Assembly: GCA_025965155.1 (NCBI GenBank)
Contig: JAOPXN010000017.1
Coordinates: 58,038-122,037 of the forward strand
Direction: 5' to 3'
Length of the DNA: 64,000 bases
Source of the DNA: Propionibacteriaceae bacterium
GTDB taxonomy: Bacteria > Actinomycetota > Actinomycetes > Propionibacteriales > Propionibacteriaceae
The notes beneath the pieces are model-generated. The model did not search any database. It was given only the letters and a program-made list of their open reading frames with translations, and was not told the DNA's origin. Positions 25,692 through 34,104 of the stretch are shown piece after piece; within the stretch, counting starts at the first letter, position 1; the number at the start of each line of letters is the position of its first letter. Position numbers and translations under genes: made by a program.

Positions 25692-26146
25692 GCGAGGCAC
25701 TCCCCGACTCATCCAGGCACGACGTGTACGCCGATGCGGACAGCGCGGCTGGCCGCACTGAGTCTCGGTCCATCGGCGAGCTGATGGGCAATGTCACCCG
25801 TGACCTCTCCGAGCTGATGCGACAGGAGGTGACGCTGGCCAAGGCGGAGGCGAAGCAGTCCGCCACCCGGGCCGGCAAAGGCATCGGGATGTTCGTCGGA
25901 GCAGGCATCGGCGGCTTCATGGTGCTGCTGTTCTTGTCGATCTCACTCTGGTGGGCAATTGGCAACGCACTGGGGCGCGGCTGGGCGGCGCTGATCGTTG
26001 CCGTCATCTGGGCCATCATCGCCGCTGTGCTCGTCTCCCTCGGCAAGAAGGAGATGGAGCGGGTACGGGGCATCCCCGAGACCACCGACTCGCTGGGCAA
26101 GATTCCGAATGCATTGAAGGGCAACGAAGAGGAGAACCATGTCTGA
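25688..26146 (+). CDS. Phage-holin-family (Phage_holin_3_6/DUF1469) membrane protein
   Basis: 152 residues. N-terminal amphipathic segment typical of the family (SIGELMGNVTRDLSELMRQE, then LAKAEAKQSATRAGKG), two transmembrane helices (FVGAGIGGFMVLLFLSISLW; AALIVAVIWAIIAAVLVSL) and a charged C-terminus. Despite the name this chromosomal family is not evidence for a prophage; it usually accompanies DUF3618 proteins. Its ATG overlaps the previous stop (ATGA), indicating translational coupling. Confidence 0.88.
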   Translation: MSEALPDSSRHDVYADADSAAGRTESRSIGELMGNVTRDLSELMRQEVTLAKAEAKQSATRAGKGIGMFVGAGIGGFMVLLFLSISLWWAIGNALGRGWAALIVAVIWAIIAAVLVSLGKKEMERVRGIPETTDSLGKIPNALKGNEEENHV

Positions 26147-26834
26147 CAACCCCGATGAGATCCGCGCCGACATCGAGCGGACCCGGGCCGCGTTGAGCAA
26201 CGACGTGAACGAGCTCGTGGATGAGGCGAACCCCAAGAACATCGCCAAGCGCAAGGTCAACCGGGTCAAGGAGGCGACGGTGGGAGTGAAGGACAAGATC
26301 ATGGGCACCGCATCCGATGTCGGCCACTCCGCACAGTCGACCGTGGGAGACAAGGCGTCCTCGGCGCAGTCCGCGGTCAGCGGCGCGGCGTCGTCGGCGC
26401 AGTCCGCCGTCAGCGGCGCAGCATCGTCGGCGCAGTCCGCGGTGACGGGTGCCGCCTCCTCGGTGAGCGACGCAGTCTCCAACGCGCCGCAGCAGCTGAA
26501 GCGCCGCACCGAGGGCAACCCGCTGGCCGCGGGTCTGATCGCCTTCGGCGCGGGCCTGCTGATCTCCTCGCTGCTGCCTGCCTCCACCAAGGAGCAGGAG
26601 GCCGTAGAGGGAATCAAGGAGAACATCGAGCCGGTCAAGGAGCAGGTCACCGGTATCGCCCGGGAGGCAGCTCAGAGCCTGCAGGAGCCTCTGCAGGAAG
26701 CCGCGCAGTCGGTCAAGGAGACGGCGCAGGAGGCGGTCCAGAACGTCAAGGACGAGTCGACCTCGGCAGCGTCCGACGTCAAGGAGGATGTGCAGCAGAG
26801 CGGGGAGCGAGTCAAGGCCACCCGTCAGGACTGA
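26139..26834 (+). CDS. DUF3618 domain protein with 11-residue repeats
   Basis: 231 residues. The DUF3618 motif is at the start (DEIRADIERTRAALSNDVNE, residues 6-25). Then come three copies of SSAQSAVSGAA, a short hydrophobic segment (LAAGLIAFGAGLLISSLLPA) and a C-terminal helix with LEA/apolipoprotein-like Ala-Glu-Lys-Gln heptads (VKETAQEAVQNVKDE). It probably lies along the membrane. The start overlaps the holin-like gene by 8 nt. Last gene of the three-gene operon, closed by a strong bidirectional terminator. Confidence 0.88.
   Translation: MSDNPDEIRADIERTRAALSNDVNELVDEANPKNIAKRKVNRVKEATVGVKDKIMGTASDVGHSAQSTVGDKASSAQSAVSGAASSAQSAVSGAASSAQSAVTGAASSVSDAVSNAPQQLKRRTEGNPLAAGLIAFGAGLLISSLLPASTKEQEAVEGIKENIEPVKEQVTGIAREAAQSLQEPLQEAAQSVKETAQEAVQNVKDESTSAASDVKEDVQQSGERVKATRQD
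26361..26459 (+). repeat. 33-bp tandem repeat, three copies, inside the DUF3618 gene
   Basis: Units at 26361-26393, 26394-26426 and 26427-26459 all start TCGGCGCAGTCCGC and encode SSAQSAVSGAA or SSAQSAVTGAA. The third copy is diverged. Copy number is likely to vary between strains. Confidence 0.9.
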
Positions 26835-26851
26835 CGCCCTTCACTGACAAC

Positions 26852-26892
26852 AACATCCCGTCACCCCAGCGAGCACAGGGTGGCGGGATGTT
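26852..26892. terminator. Bidirectional terminator between DUF3618 and the TPP enzyme
   Basis: AACATCCCG (26852-26860) plus CACCC pair with GGGTG plus CGGGATGTT (to 26892); one T-G pair joins the two blocks, giving a 15-bp stem with an 11-nt loop. It lies between convergent genes. Confidence 0.8.
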
Positions 26893-26915
26893 TGTCGTCG
26901 GGCATAGTCTCGAAC

Positions 26916-28706
26916 TCAGGCCCGCTCGTACGCCGCGTACGTCCGGAGCAGGTCCCGCGCATGGCTGTTCCCTTCCTGTCCCAGACCGTCTTCAAAGCTC
27001 GACAGCTTGGACTCACCAGCCGGGAACGGTGGCAGCAGCGGGATATCCGGGTCGGTGATCACCTCCAGCACCACCGGACGGTCCGCGCTCAGCGCCTGCT
27101 GCCAGGCATTCGCGACCTGCTCCGGGTCCTTCACCGTAATACTGCCAAGCCCCAGCAGCTCGCCGTAGCGGGCGTACGGGAAGCTGGGCAGAGCCTGACT
27201 AGCGGCAAACCGAGGCTCGGACTCCATCTCGCGCTGTTCCCAGCTCACCTCGGCCAGGTCGCCGTTGTTGATCACACAGACGACGAAGCGCGGATCGGGC
27301 CACCGCGGCCACAGCCGGCTGACGGTGATCAGCTCATTCACACCCGCCATCTGCATGGCCCCGTCGCCGCTGAGCACCACCATCGGCCGTTCCGGATGCA
27401 GCAGCTTCGCGGCGATCGCGTACGGGATCGAACAGCCCATGGTGGCCAGCGTGCTGGACAGATGCGCTGGCACACCTGGAGGCAGCTGCAGCTGCCGGGC
27501 GTACCAGTAGACACAGCTCCCGACATCAACCGCGAGCTGGGCATCCGCCGGTAGCTGCTGGTTCAGCTCGTAAACGACGCGCTCGGGGTTCACCGGGTTC
27601 GCCGGAGTCAGGGCCCGCTGGGTGGTGATGCGCCGCCAGCGCTGCACCTGCCGCTCCACCTCCGGACGCCACGAGTCCAGCCCCGATGAATCTTGGCCTC
27701 TCTCGGTCAGCAGCGGCAGCAGTGCCTGCACCGTCGGAGCCGCGTCGCCCACCAGCGGCACCTCGACCGGGTACCGGTTGCCGATCGCTGCCGGGTCAGC
27801 GTCGATCTGCACCGCCCGGGCCGCTCCCGGTGGGGGATAGAACTCGGTCCACGGGTCGTTGGATCCGATGATCAGGAGCGTGTCACACTCGCCTAGGACG
27901 AAGGCGCTGGCCGTGGTGCCCAGATGTCCCATGGTCCCGGCGGCTATCGGCGAAGTCTCGTCCACGTAGGGTTTGCCGAGCAGGCTCGTGGTGATGCCGG
28001 CGCCGAGCTTCTCAGCGATCTGGACCACCTCTGGCTGGGCAGCACGCGCGCCCTGGCCGACCAGCAGCGCGACCCGGCGACCGGCGTTGAGAACCGCGGC
28101 CGCGGCGGCAAGATCATCCGGCAGCGGCACTGGGACCGCCGGCCGCCACACCGCCGCGGTGACATGGACTCCATGCTGCTGCTCCGGCTCGGGCGCCGGT
28201 TCCTGCTGCACATCGTGCGGGATGATGATCACCGTCGGGGCGCGGTCTGTGAGCGCGGCGCGGAACGCGCGGTCGATCACCATCGGCAGCTGGTCGGCCG
28301 ACACGACCTCCTCGGCGAACGAGGAGGCGACGTCGGCGAACACCGCCGCCAGGTCGACCTCCTGCTGGTACTGCGATCCCAGCACACTGGTCTCCTGCTG
28401 CCCAACGATGGCGACCACGGGCACACTGTCCAGCTTGGCGTCGTACAAACCGTTCAGCAGATGCACAGCGCCCGGCCCCTGAGTCGACGTGACAACCCCG
28501 ACGTGCCCTGAATACTTGGCATGCCCGACAGCCATCAGGGCCGCGTTCTCCTCGTGCCGTGCCTGGACGAACTCGATCTCCTCGGCTGCCCGTCGCAACG
28601 CGCCCATGAACGGGTTGATGCCGTCACCGCTGTAGCCGAAGACGCGATCAACACCCCAGGTCTTGAGCCGCCGCACCAGCAGGTCGGCCACAGTGGGCTG
28701 GGTCAT
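26916..28706 (-). CDS. Thiamine pyrophosphate enzyme, pyruvate oxidase/dehydrogenase (PoxB)-like
   Basis: 596 residues. N-terminal pyrimidine-binding domain (YSGDGINPFMGAL; catalytic Glu in FVQARHEENAALMA), central domain (VALLVGQGARAAQPEVVQI) and C-terminal pyrophosphate-binding motif (LSGDGAMQMAG followed by NNGDLAEVSWEQRE). The family decarboxylates pyruvate to acetate (quinone-linked) or to acetyl phosphate; acetolactate synthase is the main alternative but no small subunit is near. A GTTT-N16-GGGTAG promoter lies just upstream, matching the stationary-phase/stress use of pyruvate oxidase in other bacteria. GAGGAG precedes the ATG. Confidence 0.85.
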   Translation of the reverse strand: MTQPTVADLLVRRLKTWGVDRVFGYSGDGINPFMGALRRAAEEIEFVQARHEENAALMAVGHAKYSGHVGVVTSTQGPGAVHLLNGLYDAKLDSVPVVAIVGQQETSVLGSQYQQEVDLAAVFADVASSFAEEVVSADQLPMVIDRAFRAALTDRAPTVIIIPHDVQQEPAPEPEQQHGVHVTAAVWRPAVPVPLPDDLAAAAAVLNAGRRVALLVGQGARAAQPEVVQIAEKLGAGITTSLLGKPYVDETSPIAAGTMGHLGTTASAFVLGECDTLLIIGSNDPWTEFYPPPGAARAVQIDADPAAIGNRYPVEVPLVGDAAPTVQALLPLLTERGQDSSGLDSWRPEVERQVQRWRRITTQRALTPANPVNPERVVYELNQQLPADAQLAVDVGSCVYWYARQLQLPPGVPAHLSSTLATMGCSIPYAIAAKLLHPERPMVVLSGDGAMQMAGVNELITVSRLWPRWPDPRFVVCVINNGDLAEVSWEQREMESEPRFAASQALPSFPYARYGELLGLGSITVKDPEQVANAWQQALSADRPVVLEVITDPDIPLLPPFPAGESKLSSFEDGLGQEGNSHARDLLRTYAAYERA

Positions 28707-28742
28707 GGCGCTCCTCGCCTCGTCCGGTGATATGTCGAGGAC

Positions 28743-28768
28743 CTACCCATGCCCCGGAGCCGCAAAAC
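28743..28768 (-). promoter_or_regulatory. SigB/SigF-type promoter GTTT-N16-GGGTAG upstream of the TPP enzyme
   Basis: On the minus strand GTTT is at 28768-28765 and GGGTAG at 28748-28743, spacer 16. The leader would be about 30 nt to ATG 28706. One of the two best matches in the window. Confidence 0.65.
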
Positions 28769-28797
28769 CACGGTCCGGCGGAGCGGCACATCGGCGC

Positions 28798-28823
28798 GGA
28801 TAGACCCAGCCGCTACGGGGTAA
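28798..28823 (+). promoter_or_regulatory. Possible SigB/SigF-type promoter, GGAT-N16-GGGTAA
   Basis: GGGTAA (28818-28823) with GGAT (28798-28801) 16 nt upstream, fitting only the relaxed GNNT -35. It would serve the Rieske-FAD gene, divergent from the TPP enzyme. Confidence 0.35.
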
Positions 28824-28888
28824 GGCTCAGTCGGGCGGCCGCCGGGACTTCTCCCGGTGCCGGTGGGATACGACACCAGGAGTAGCAG

Positions 28889-30373
28889 ATGACGTCGCTA
28901 TGGCTAGATCGAGTCGACCGAGCAGAGACAGACCCGTTCGTCCCGGACATGCACTACGACGACCTGGTCGTCGGGGCAGGGCTGACCGGACTGATCAGTG
29001 CGGTGCTGCTGGCTCGTGCCGGCCGGCGGGTCGGCGTGCTGGAGGCGCGTTTCGTCGGCGCTGTCACCACTGGCCACACCACCGCGAAGGTGAGCCTGCT
29101 CCAGGGCAGCCAATACTCCGCAGTGCTGTCCGCCCACTCCGAGGACGTCGGGCGGGCGTATCTGCAGGGCAACCGCGAGGGCCAGTTCTGGCTGCTGCGC
29201 TACTGTGCCGACCACGGCCTGCCGTACGAGCAGCGGGACGCCTTCACCTACGCCGGCGCCGAGTCTGGTGTCGGCGCGGTCCGCCGGGAGTTCGAAGCCT
29301 GCCAGCGGGTCGGCCTGGACGTTGCCCTGGATGACGCCGGCGAGCTGCCGTACCCCACCTATGGTGCGGTGAAGCTGGCCGACCAGGGACAGATAGACCC
29401 GATGGACGTCCTGCTGGCGCTGGCCAGGGAGCTACGGGGGCTGCGGGGCACCTTGGTGGAGAAGGTGAGGGTGCGCGACGTGGACGTAAAGAAGTCAGGC
29501 GCGACAGTCATCACCGACCATGGAAACGTCACCGCCGAGAACGTCGTGCTGGCCACCGGGATCCCGTTCCTGGACCGAGGTCTCTACTTCGCCAAGGTAA
29601 CCCCGCAACGCTCCTACGCCCTGGCCTTCCGGGTGCCCAGTGCGATCCCGAGAGGCATGTACCTCTCCACCGACTCACCGACTCGGTCGCTACGCACCGC
29701 CACCTATCAGGGCGAGGAGGTGCTGCTGGTAGGTGGCAACGGCCACGAAGTCGGCAGGCACCCGTCGCCGCAGTCCATGGTCGACGACCTGACCGCGTGG
29801 ACCGAGCAGCACTTTCCCGGCGCCGTGCGCACCCACGCCTGGTCGGCTCAGGACTACCAGTCCCACAACCACGTCCCGTTCGTCGGCCGGCTGCCCCGCG
29901 GCGGTGGCCATGTCTATGTCGCCACCGGCTACAGCAAGTGGGGGATGACCAACGCCGCCATGGCTTCGCTGCAGATCTCGGGGCAGATTCTCGGCGAGCA
30001 CCTGAAGTGGGCCGACGTGCTCGAATCACGGCTGAGCAAGCCGCTGAGCGCGGTCCAGGCGGTTCAGGCGAACGCCGAGATGGGTGCCGCCGCGCTCCGG
30101 GGCTGGACAGCGGCCGAGCTGCACTCGCTGCCGGACCAGGTACCGGGCGAAGGAGCTGGTGTGGTCGGTCGGCGCCAGCTGAGGCCGGCGGCGATGTCCA
30201 ACGTCGACGGCAGGACCTGCACAGTGTCCGCGGTGTGCACGCACCTCGGTGGTGTCGTGGGCTGGAACGATGCAGAGAAGTCCTGGGACTGCCCGCTGCA
30301 CGGGTCCCGGTTCGCACCCGACGGCACCATTCTCGAGGGGCCCGCGACCCAGCCCCTGCACCGCTTGGACTAG
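28889..30373 (+). CDS. FAD-dependent oxidoreductase fused to a C-terminal Rieske [2Fe-2S] domain
   Basis: 494 residues. An N-terminal DAO-type FAD domain (DDLVVGAGLTGLISAVLLAR, then VLEARFVGAVTTGHTTAKVS) runs to about residue 380. The C-terminal Rieske domain supplies C450-x-H452 (CTHLGG) and C468-x2-H471 (CPLHGSRF), all four cluster ligands present. This fusion is widespread in actinobacteria and bacilli; the FAD part is related to glycine oxidase and gamma-glutamylputrescine oxidase, but the substrate is not established. It is divergent from the PoxB-like gene with back-to-back SigB-like promoters, so a stress-related redox role is likely. Confidence 0.88.
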   Translation: MTSLWLDRVDRAETDPFVPDMHYDDLVVGAGLTGLISAVLLARAGRRVGVLEARFVGAVTTGHTTAKVSLLQGSQYSAVLSAHSEDVGRAYLQGNREGQFWLLRYCADHGLPYEQRDAFTYAGAESGVGAVRREFEACQRVGLDVALDDAGELPYPTYGAVKLADQGQIDPMDVLLALARELRGLRGTLVEKVRVRDVDVKKSGATVITDHGNVTAENVVLATGIPFLDRGLYFAKVTPQRSYALAFRVPSAIPRGMYLSTDSPTRSLRTATYQGEEVLLVGGNGHEVGRHPSPQSMVDDLTAWTEQHFPGAVRTHAWSAQDYQSHNHVPFVGRLPRGGGHVYVATGYSKWGMTNAAMASLQISGQILGEHLKWADVLESRLSKPLSAVQAVQANAEMGAAALRGWTAAELHSLPDQVPGEGAGVVGRRQLRPAAMSNVDGRTCTVSAVCTHLGGVVGWNDAEKSWDCPLHGSRFAPDGTILEGPATQPLHRLD

Positions 30374-30391
30374 GGCTGGGAGGATGCAGCG

Positions 30392-31210
30392 GTGACCCAC
30401 ACCTATCTGTGCCCGCTGCGTTGGGGCGACCTGGACGCCCAGGGACACGTCAACAATGCCTCGTACCTGGACTACCTCCAGGAGGCGAGGGTTGACTTCC
30501 TGCTGTCCGGGCCGCCGATCATGCAGCGGCTACTCGACACGGGTGTGCTCGTTGTCAGCCATCAGGTGGAGTACCTGCATCCGATCCACTTCAGCGAGGA
30601 GCCGATCAGGATCGAACTGTGGGTCGACAGCATCGGCGCCAGCCGGTTCTCGATCGGCTACGAGCTCTTCTCCGGTGAGCCGTTGGTGGCGCGCGCCCGG
30701 ACCGGCGCTGCGCCGTTCGACCTGGCCAGTAACTCGCTGCGCCGGCTGCTGCCCGAGGAGCGGGTAGCGCTGGAGGCCGTACACGCACCCGGCCAACCGC
30801 TGTCGCCGCTGCCACGGGCGGGTCGGCACGAGTCGGGGCACAGCTATCCGCTGCGGGTCCGGTGGTCGGACCTGGACTCCTACGGTCACGTCAACAACGT
30901 CAAGTACTACGACTACATCCAAGAGGCCCGGATCGCCTTGATGTCACAGGTGCTGGAGTGGTCGGCGGAGGATGTCTGGGTGATCGTCCGGCAGGACATG
31001 GAGTACCTCAAGCCGATCGACTTCCGGACTGAACCGTACGAGGTGCGTACGGTGGTCGCAGCGATCGGCCAGCGGTCGTTCACCTTGGCCGTGGACATCA
31101 ACGATCCCGGCAGCGGGACCGTATTCGCCACGGCTCGCACCGTTGTAGTGGGGCAGGCGCCGCTGAGCAACACTGCCCGGTCCCGGCTGGAGAGTTGGTC
31201 GCTACTGTGA
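30392..31210 (+). CDS. Acyl-CoA thioesterase with two fused hotdog (4HBT) domains
   Basis: 272 residues, GTG start 19 nt after the Rieske gene. Two tandem hotdog domains: the first has WGDLDAQGHVNNASYLDYLQ (~residues 12-31), the second WSDLDSYGHVNNVKYYDYIQ (~158-177). Each carries the Asp and the GHVNN helix of YbgC-type thioesterases. Most YbgC/FadM proteins have one domain, so this one makes an intramolecular pseudo-dimer. It hydrolyses acyl-CoA of unknown chain length in the cytosol. The stop overlaps the next gene's GTG. Confidence 0.88.
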   Translation: MTHTYLCPLRWGDLDAQGHVNNASYLDYLQEARVDFLLSGPPIMQRLLDTGVLVVSHQVEYLHPIHFSEEPIRIELWVDSIGASRFSIGYELFSGEPLVARARTGAAPFDLASNSLRRLLPEERVALEAVHAPGQPLSPLPRAGRHESGHSYPLRVRWSDLDSYGHVNNVKYYDYIQEARIALMSQVLEWSAEDVWVIVRQDMEYLKPIDFRTEPYEVRTVVAAIGQRSFTLAVDINDPGSGTVFATARTVVVGQAPLSNTARSRLESWSLL

Positions 31211-32250
31211 GCACCATGACCTCCATCGCCACAGAACAGACCCAGGCCGTCCTGCTGCAGCCGGGTGTCGTCGCAATCCAGCAGGCCGCAGTACCGGAGC
31301 CCGGTCCGCACCAGGTGCTGATCGAGGTCGCAGTGGTCGGCATCTGCGGTTCCGATGTGCACTACTTCGATCATGGACGGATCGGTGACTTCGTCGTGGA
31401 GCAACCTCTGGTGCTCGGGCACGAGGCATCCGGCACCATCCGCGCACTCGGCTCCGCGGTGGTGGACCGGCAGGTCGGGCAGCGGGTGGCGATGGAGCCG
31501 CAGGAGACCTGCGGCCGGTGTACCCAGTGCCTCAGCGGCCGTTACAATCTCTGCGCCGACGTGCAGTTCTTCGCCACGCCGCCGGTGAACGGCGCCTTCG
31601 CCCAGTACGTGGTGCTCGAGTCCTACCGCGCCCATCCGGTTCCGGACTCCATGTCGGACGAGGCGGCCGCGCTGATCGAGCCGCTGTCGGTGGGGGTATG
31701 GGCTAACCAGAAGGCGGGCGTGCAACCGGGCGACCGGGTCCTGGTGACCGGAGCCGGACCTGTGGGTCTGGTGTGCGCCGATGTGGCCCGGGCCCGTGGC
31801 GCCGCCTGGGTCGGGGTCAGCGACACCAACGACTTCCGGCTGCAGACAGCCCTGCAGCGGGGCGCGAACCAGGTGATCAACGCCGCCGCCGGCCCCCTCA
31901 CCGAGCAGATCGAGCCGGTTGACGTGATCTTGGAATGCAGCGGTGCGACTCCGGCCGTGCATGCTGCGTTCGCGGCCGCCGCGCCTGCCGCGCGGGTCGT
32001 GCTGGTGGGGATGGGCACACCGCAGATGGAGCTGCCGGTCGCCATGATCCAGATCAAGGAGCTGACGGTCACTGGCACGTTCCGCTACGCCAACTGCTAT
32101 CCCGCCGCGATCTCGCTCGCCGCCTCCGGTGTGGTGGACCTGGACGGTCTGGTCACCGGCCAGTACGAGCTCTCCGAGGCGGCCGAGGCTCTGCAGGCGG
32201 CGAAGAAGAACCCCCAGACGCTGAAGCCGATGGTCTATCCAGGGCGCTAG
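31207..32250 (+). CDS. Zinc-dependent medium-chain dehydrogenase, sorbitol/xylitol dehydrogenase type
   Basis: 347 residues from GTG 31207 (overlaps the upstream stop as GTGA); ATG 31216 is the alternative. Catalytic zinc ligands in GICGSDVHYF (Cys) and LGHEASG (His-Glu); four structural-zinc cysteines in CGRCTQCLSGRYNLC; Rossmann motif VTGAGPVGLVCADVA. NAD(P)-dependent oxidation of a polyol such as sorbitol or xylitol is expected from ICGSDVHYF and the overall match to polyol dehydrogenases. Its stop codon shares the CTAG with the convergent GH3 gene. Confidence 0.9.
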   Translation: MSTMTSIATEQTQAVLLQPGVVAIQQAAVPEPGPHQVLIEVAVVGICGSDVHYFDHGRIGDFVVEQPLVLGHEASGTIRALGSAVVDRQVGQRVAMEPQETCGRCTQCLSGRYNLCADVQFFATPPVNGAFAQYVVLESYRAHPVPDSMSDEAAALIEPLSVGVWANQKAGVQPGDRVLVTGAGPVGLVCADVARARGAAWVGVSDTNDFRLQTALQRGANQVINAAAGPLTEQIEPVDVILECSGATPAVHAAFAAAAPAARVVLVGMGTPQMELPVAMIQIKELTVTGTFRYANCYPAAISLAASGVVDLDGLVTGQYELSEAAEALQAAKKNPQTLKPMVYPGR

Positions 32251-34088
32251 ATCTCGACCCGGTGGCCCACCTCGAACAGTGGGTGCACCGTGTCAGACGG
32301 AACATCGGGCCGCGACACCGCGACTGCCTCCATCGACCGGGGCGCCTCGAACGGAAGCCGGCCGCGCGGCTGGATCCGCTTCGTCAGCGCATCCAGCAGG
32401 GCGCGGTCGGACGAGCCGTAGGTGGCGACCAGGCCGGCCGCGATCTCGGTGATCGGCGTCATGATCGCGGGCCGGTCCAAGGTGACGTCGACCACCAGCG
32501 GCACCTGCTCGGCGATCTTGCCGAGCCGCTGGATGACGTCGGAGTGGAACTCCAGCGAACCGGCATGGAACCACTCCTCCAGGAAGTAGCTGTTGCGCTC
32601 CTCGTACGGCGCCTTGACCCGCACCAGGGCGAGGTCCGCGGCAGCCGGATCGTCCACCACGGTGCAGTACTCGGCTGCGACCGCACGGTCCACGCCTTCG
32701 ACGTAGAGTGAGAGCTCCTGCCGCAGTGGCAGCACCGGACCCTGCCGGCCGTCGCCGTTGACCAGGACTGTCATCGACTCAGCCTGTGCCCGGTGCCCGG
32801 CGGCGACGAAGTCGGTGCGACCCACCACGTCGGTCGCCGCATCCTCATCCACATAAGGGTTGTCGAACAGTCCGAGCTGGAACTTGACTCTGAGCAGCCG
32901 GCGGACCGACTCGTCGATCCGCTGCAGGTCCACCCGTCCAGCCGCCAGCAGCTCCAGCACCAGCTCGGGGCACTCCTCGCCCCCGAACTGGTCGACGCCA
33001 GCGTCCAGCAGCTTCTCCAGCCGACCCAGCGGGTCCAGGTCCTCCACGCCCCACGCTCGGGCCGGCAGCACCAGATCACCGACCACGTTGTCGTTGATCA
33101 GCTCCCAGTCGGTGACCACCACACCGTCGAACCCGAGCTGCTCACGCAGCAGTCCGGTGACGATCTGCTTGTTGTAGCCGAACCCGACCTGCTCGATCGG
33201 TTCGCCGTCGAGCTCGAGCCCGACCGGCATGCCGTAGTAGGGCATCATCGCGCTGGTCCCGCGGGCAACGGCGCGGACGAACGGCTTGAGGTGATCAGCG
33301 AAGCGACCACCGGTGTAGGTCTGCTCCCGCCCGTACGGGAAGTGCGGGTCCTCCCCGTCCTTCTGCGGCCCGCCGCCGGGGAAGTGCTTGGTCGTACCGG
33401 CGACGCCGGTCGGGCCCAGCTCCTCACCCTGCAGGCCCTGGAGGAAGGCGTCGACCAGCTCGGTAACCAGGTCGCTGTCCTGGCCGAAGGTGGTGGACTG
33501 ACGTCCCCACCGAGGTTCGGTGGCCAGGTCCGCAGTCGGGTGCAGAGCGGCCCGGATGCCGACAGCGAGGTACTCCTGCCGGGTGACGTCGCCGTGCAAC
33601 CGGGCCAGCTCGACGTCGCCGATGGCGCCGAGCCCGATCGGTTCGGGCCACTGGGAGAACGAGCCCGCGACGAACGAGGCGCCCGGGTTCTCCTGGAAGC
33701 CGTGCCTCGGGTCGGAGGAGATGGTGACCGGGATGCCGTGCGGGGTCTGCTCCGCCAGCGCCTGCACCGCGTTGTGCCAGCGGGCGGCGGCGCTCGCAGT
33801 GCCGAGCGCGTGCACGTTGAAGTGGTTGAGCAGCTTGTCTCCGACCACGGCGGGCGTGGGCGACTTGCTGATCTGTCCGGGGGTCTGGAGCACAGACCCG
33901 TCCGGGCCGGCCTCGATCACGGTGTGGAAGAGCAGGCCCGCCTTTTCCTCGGGCGAGAGCCGGGCCAGCAGGTCAGCGACCCGAACCTCCACCGGGAGCG
34001 TCGGGTTCTCGTACGGGTCCATCGTCTCGTTGCCGTTGAGGTCGCGGTACTCGACGCCGTCTGGACTGGTCCTGGTCTGAGGCCTCAC
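32247..34088 (-). CDS. Glycoside hydrolase family 3, beta-glucosidase type
   Basis: 613 residues. The (beta/alpha)8 domain contains TKHFPGGGP (substrate-binding Lys-His) and the nucleophile Asp in GVVVTDWEL (near residue 326). A shorter C-terminal alpha/beta domain follows; the FnIII domain of many GH3 enzymes is absent. There is no signal peptide, so it is intracellular and probably cleaves imported di- or oligosaccharides or glycosides. The nearest sugar importer is 10 kb away. The N-terminal MRPQTRTSPDGVEYRDLNGN matches a group of GH3 proteins. Confidence 0.9.
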   Translation of the reverse strand: MRPQTRTSPDGVEYRDLNGNETMDPYENPTLPVEVRVADLLARLSPEEKAGLLFHTVIEAGPDGSVLQTPGQISKSPTPAVVGDKLLNHFNVHALGTASAAARWHNAVQALAEQTPHGIPVTISSDPRHGFQENPGASFVAGSFSQWPEPIGLGAIGDVELARLHGDVTRQEYLAVGIRAALHPTADLATEPRWGRQSTTFGQDSDLVTELVDAFLQGLQGEELGPTGVAGTTKHFPGGGPQKDGEDPHFPYGREQTYTGGRFADHLKPFVRAVARGTSAMMPYYGMPVGLELDGEPIEQVGFGYNKQIVTGLLREQLGFDGVVVTDWELINDNVVGDLVLPARAWGVEDLDPLGRLEKLLDAGVDQFGGEECPELVLELLAAGRVDLQRIDESVRRLLRVKFQLGLFDNPYVDEDAATDVVGRTDFVAAGHRAQAESMTVLVNGDGRQGPVLPLRQELSLYVEGVDRAVAAEYCTVVDDPAAADLALVRVKAPYEERNSYFLEEWFHAGSLEFHSDVIQRLGKIAEQVPLVVDVTLDRPAIMTPITEIAAGLVATYGSSDRALLDALTKRIQPRGRLPFEAPRSMEAVAVSRPDVPSDTVHPLFEVGHRVEI

Positions 34089-34104
34089 CGCTGGAGTCTC
34101 CCAC

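Noticed and set aside
25688..26146. Prophage remnant suggested by the phage-holin name
   Set aside because: No other phage genes, integrase or att-like repeats; this holin-like family is a normal chromosomal partner of DUF3618.
28889..30373. The Rieske-FAD oxidoreductase as the missing PuuB of the amine cassette
   Set aside because: It lies 24 kb away, is divergent from a PoxB-like gene, and carries a Rieske domain that PuuB lacks. DAO-fold similarity alone is not enough.
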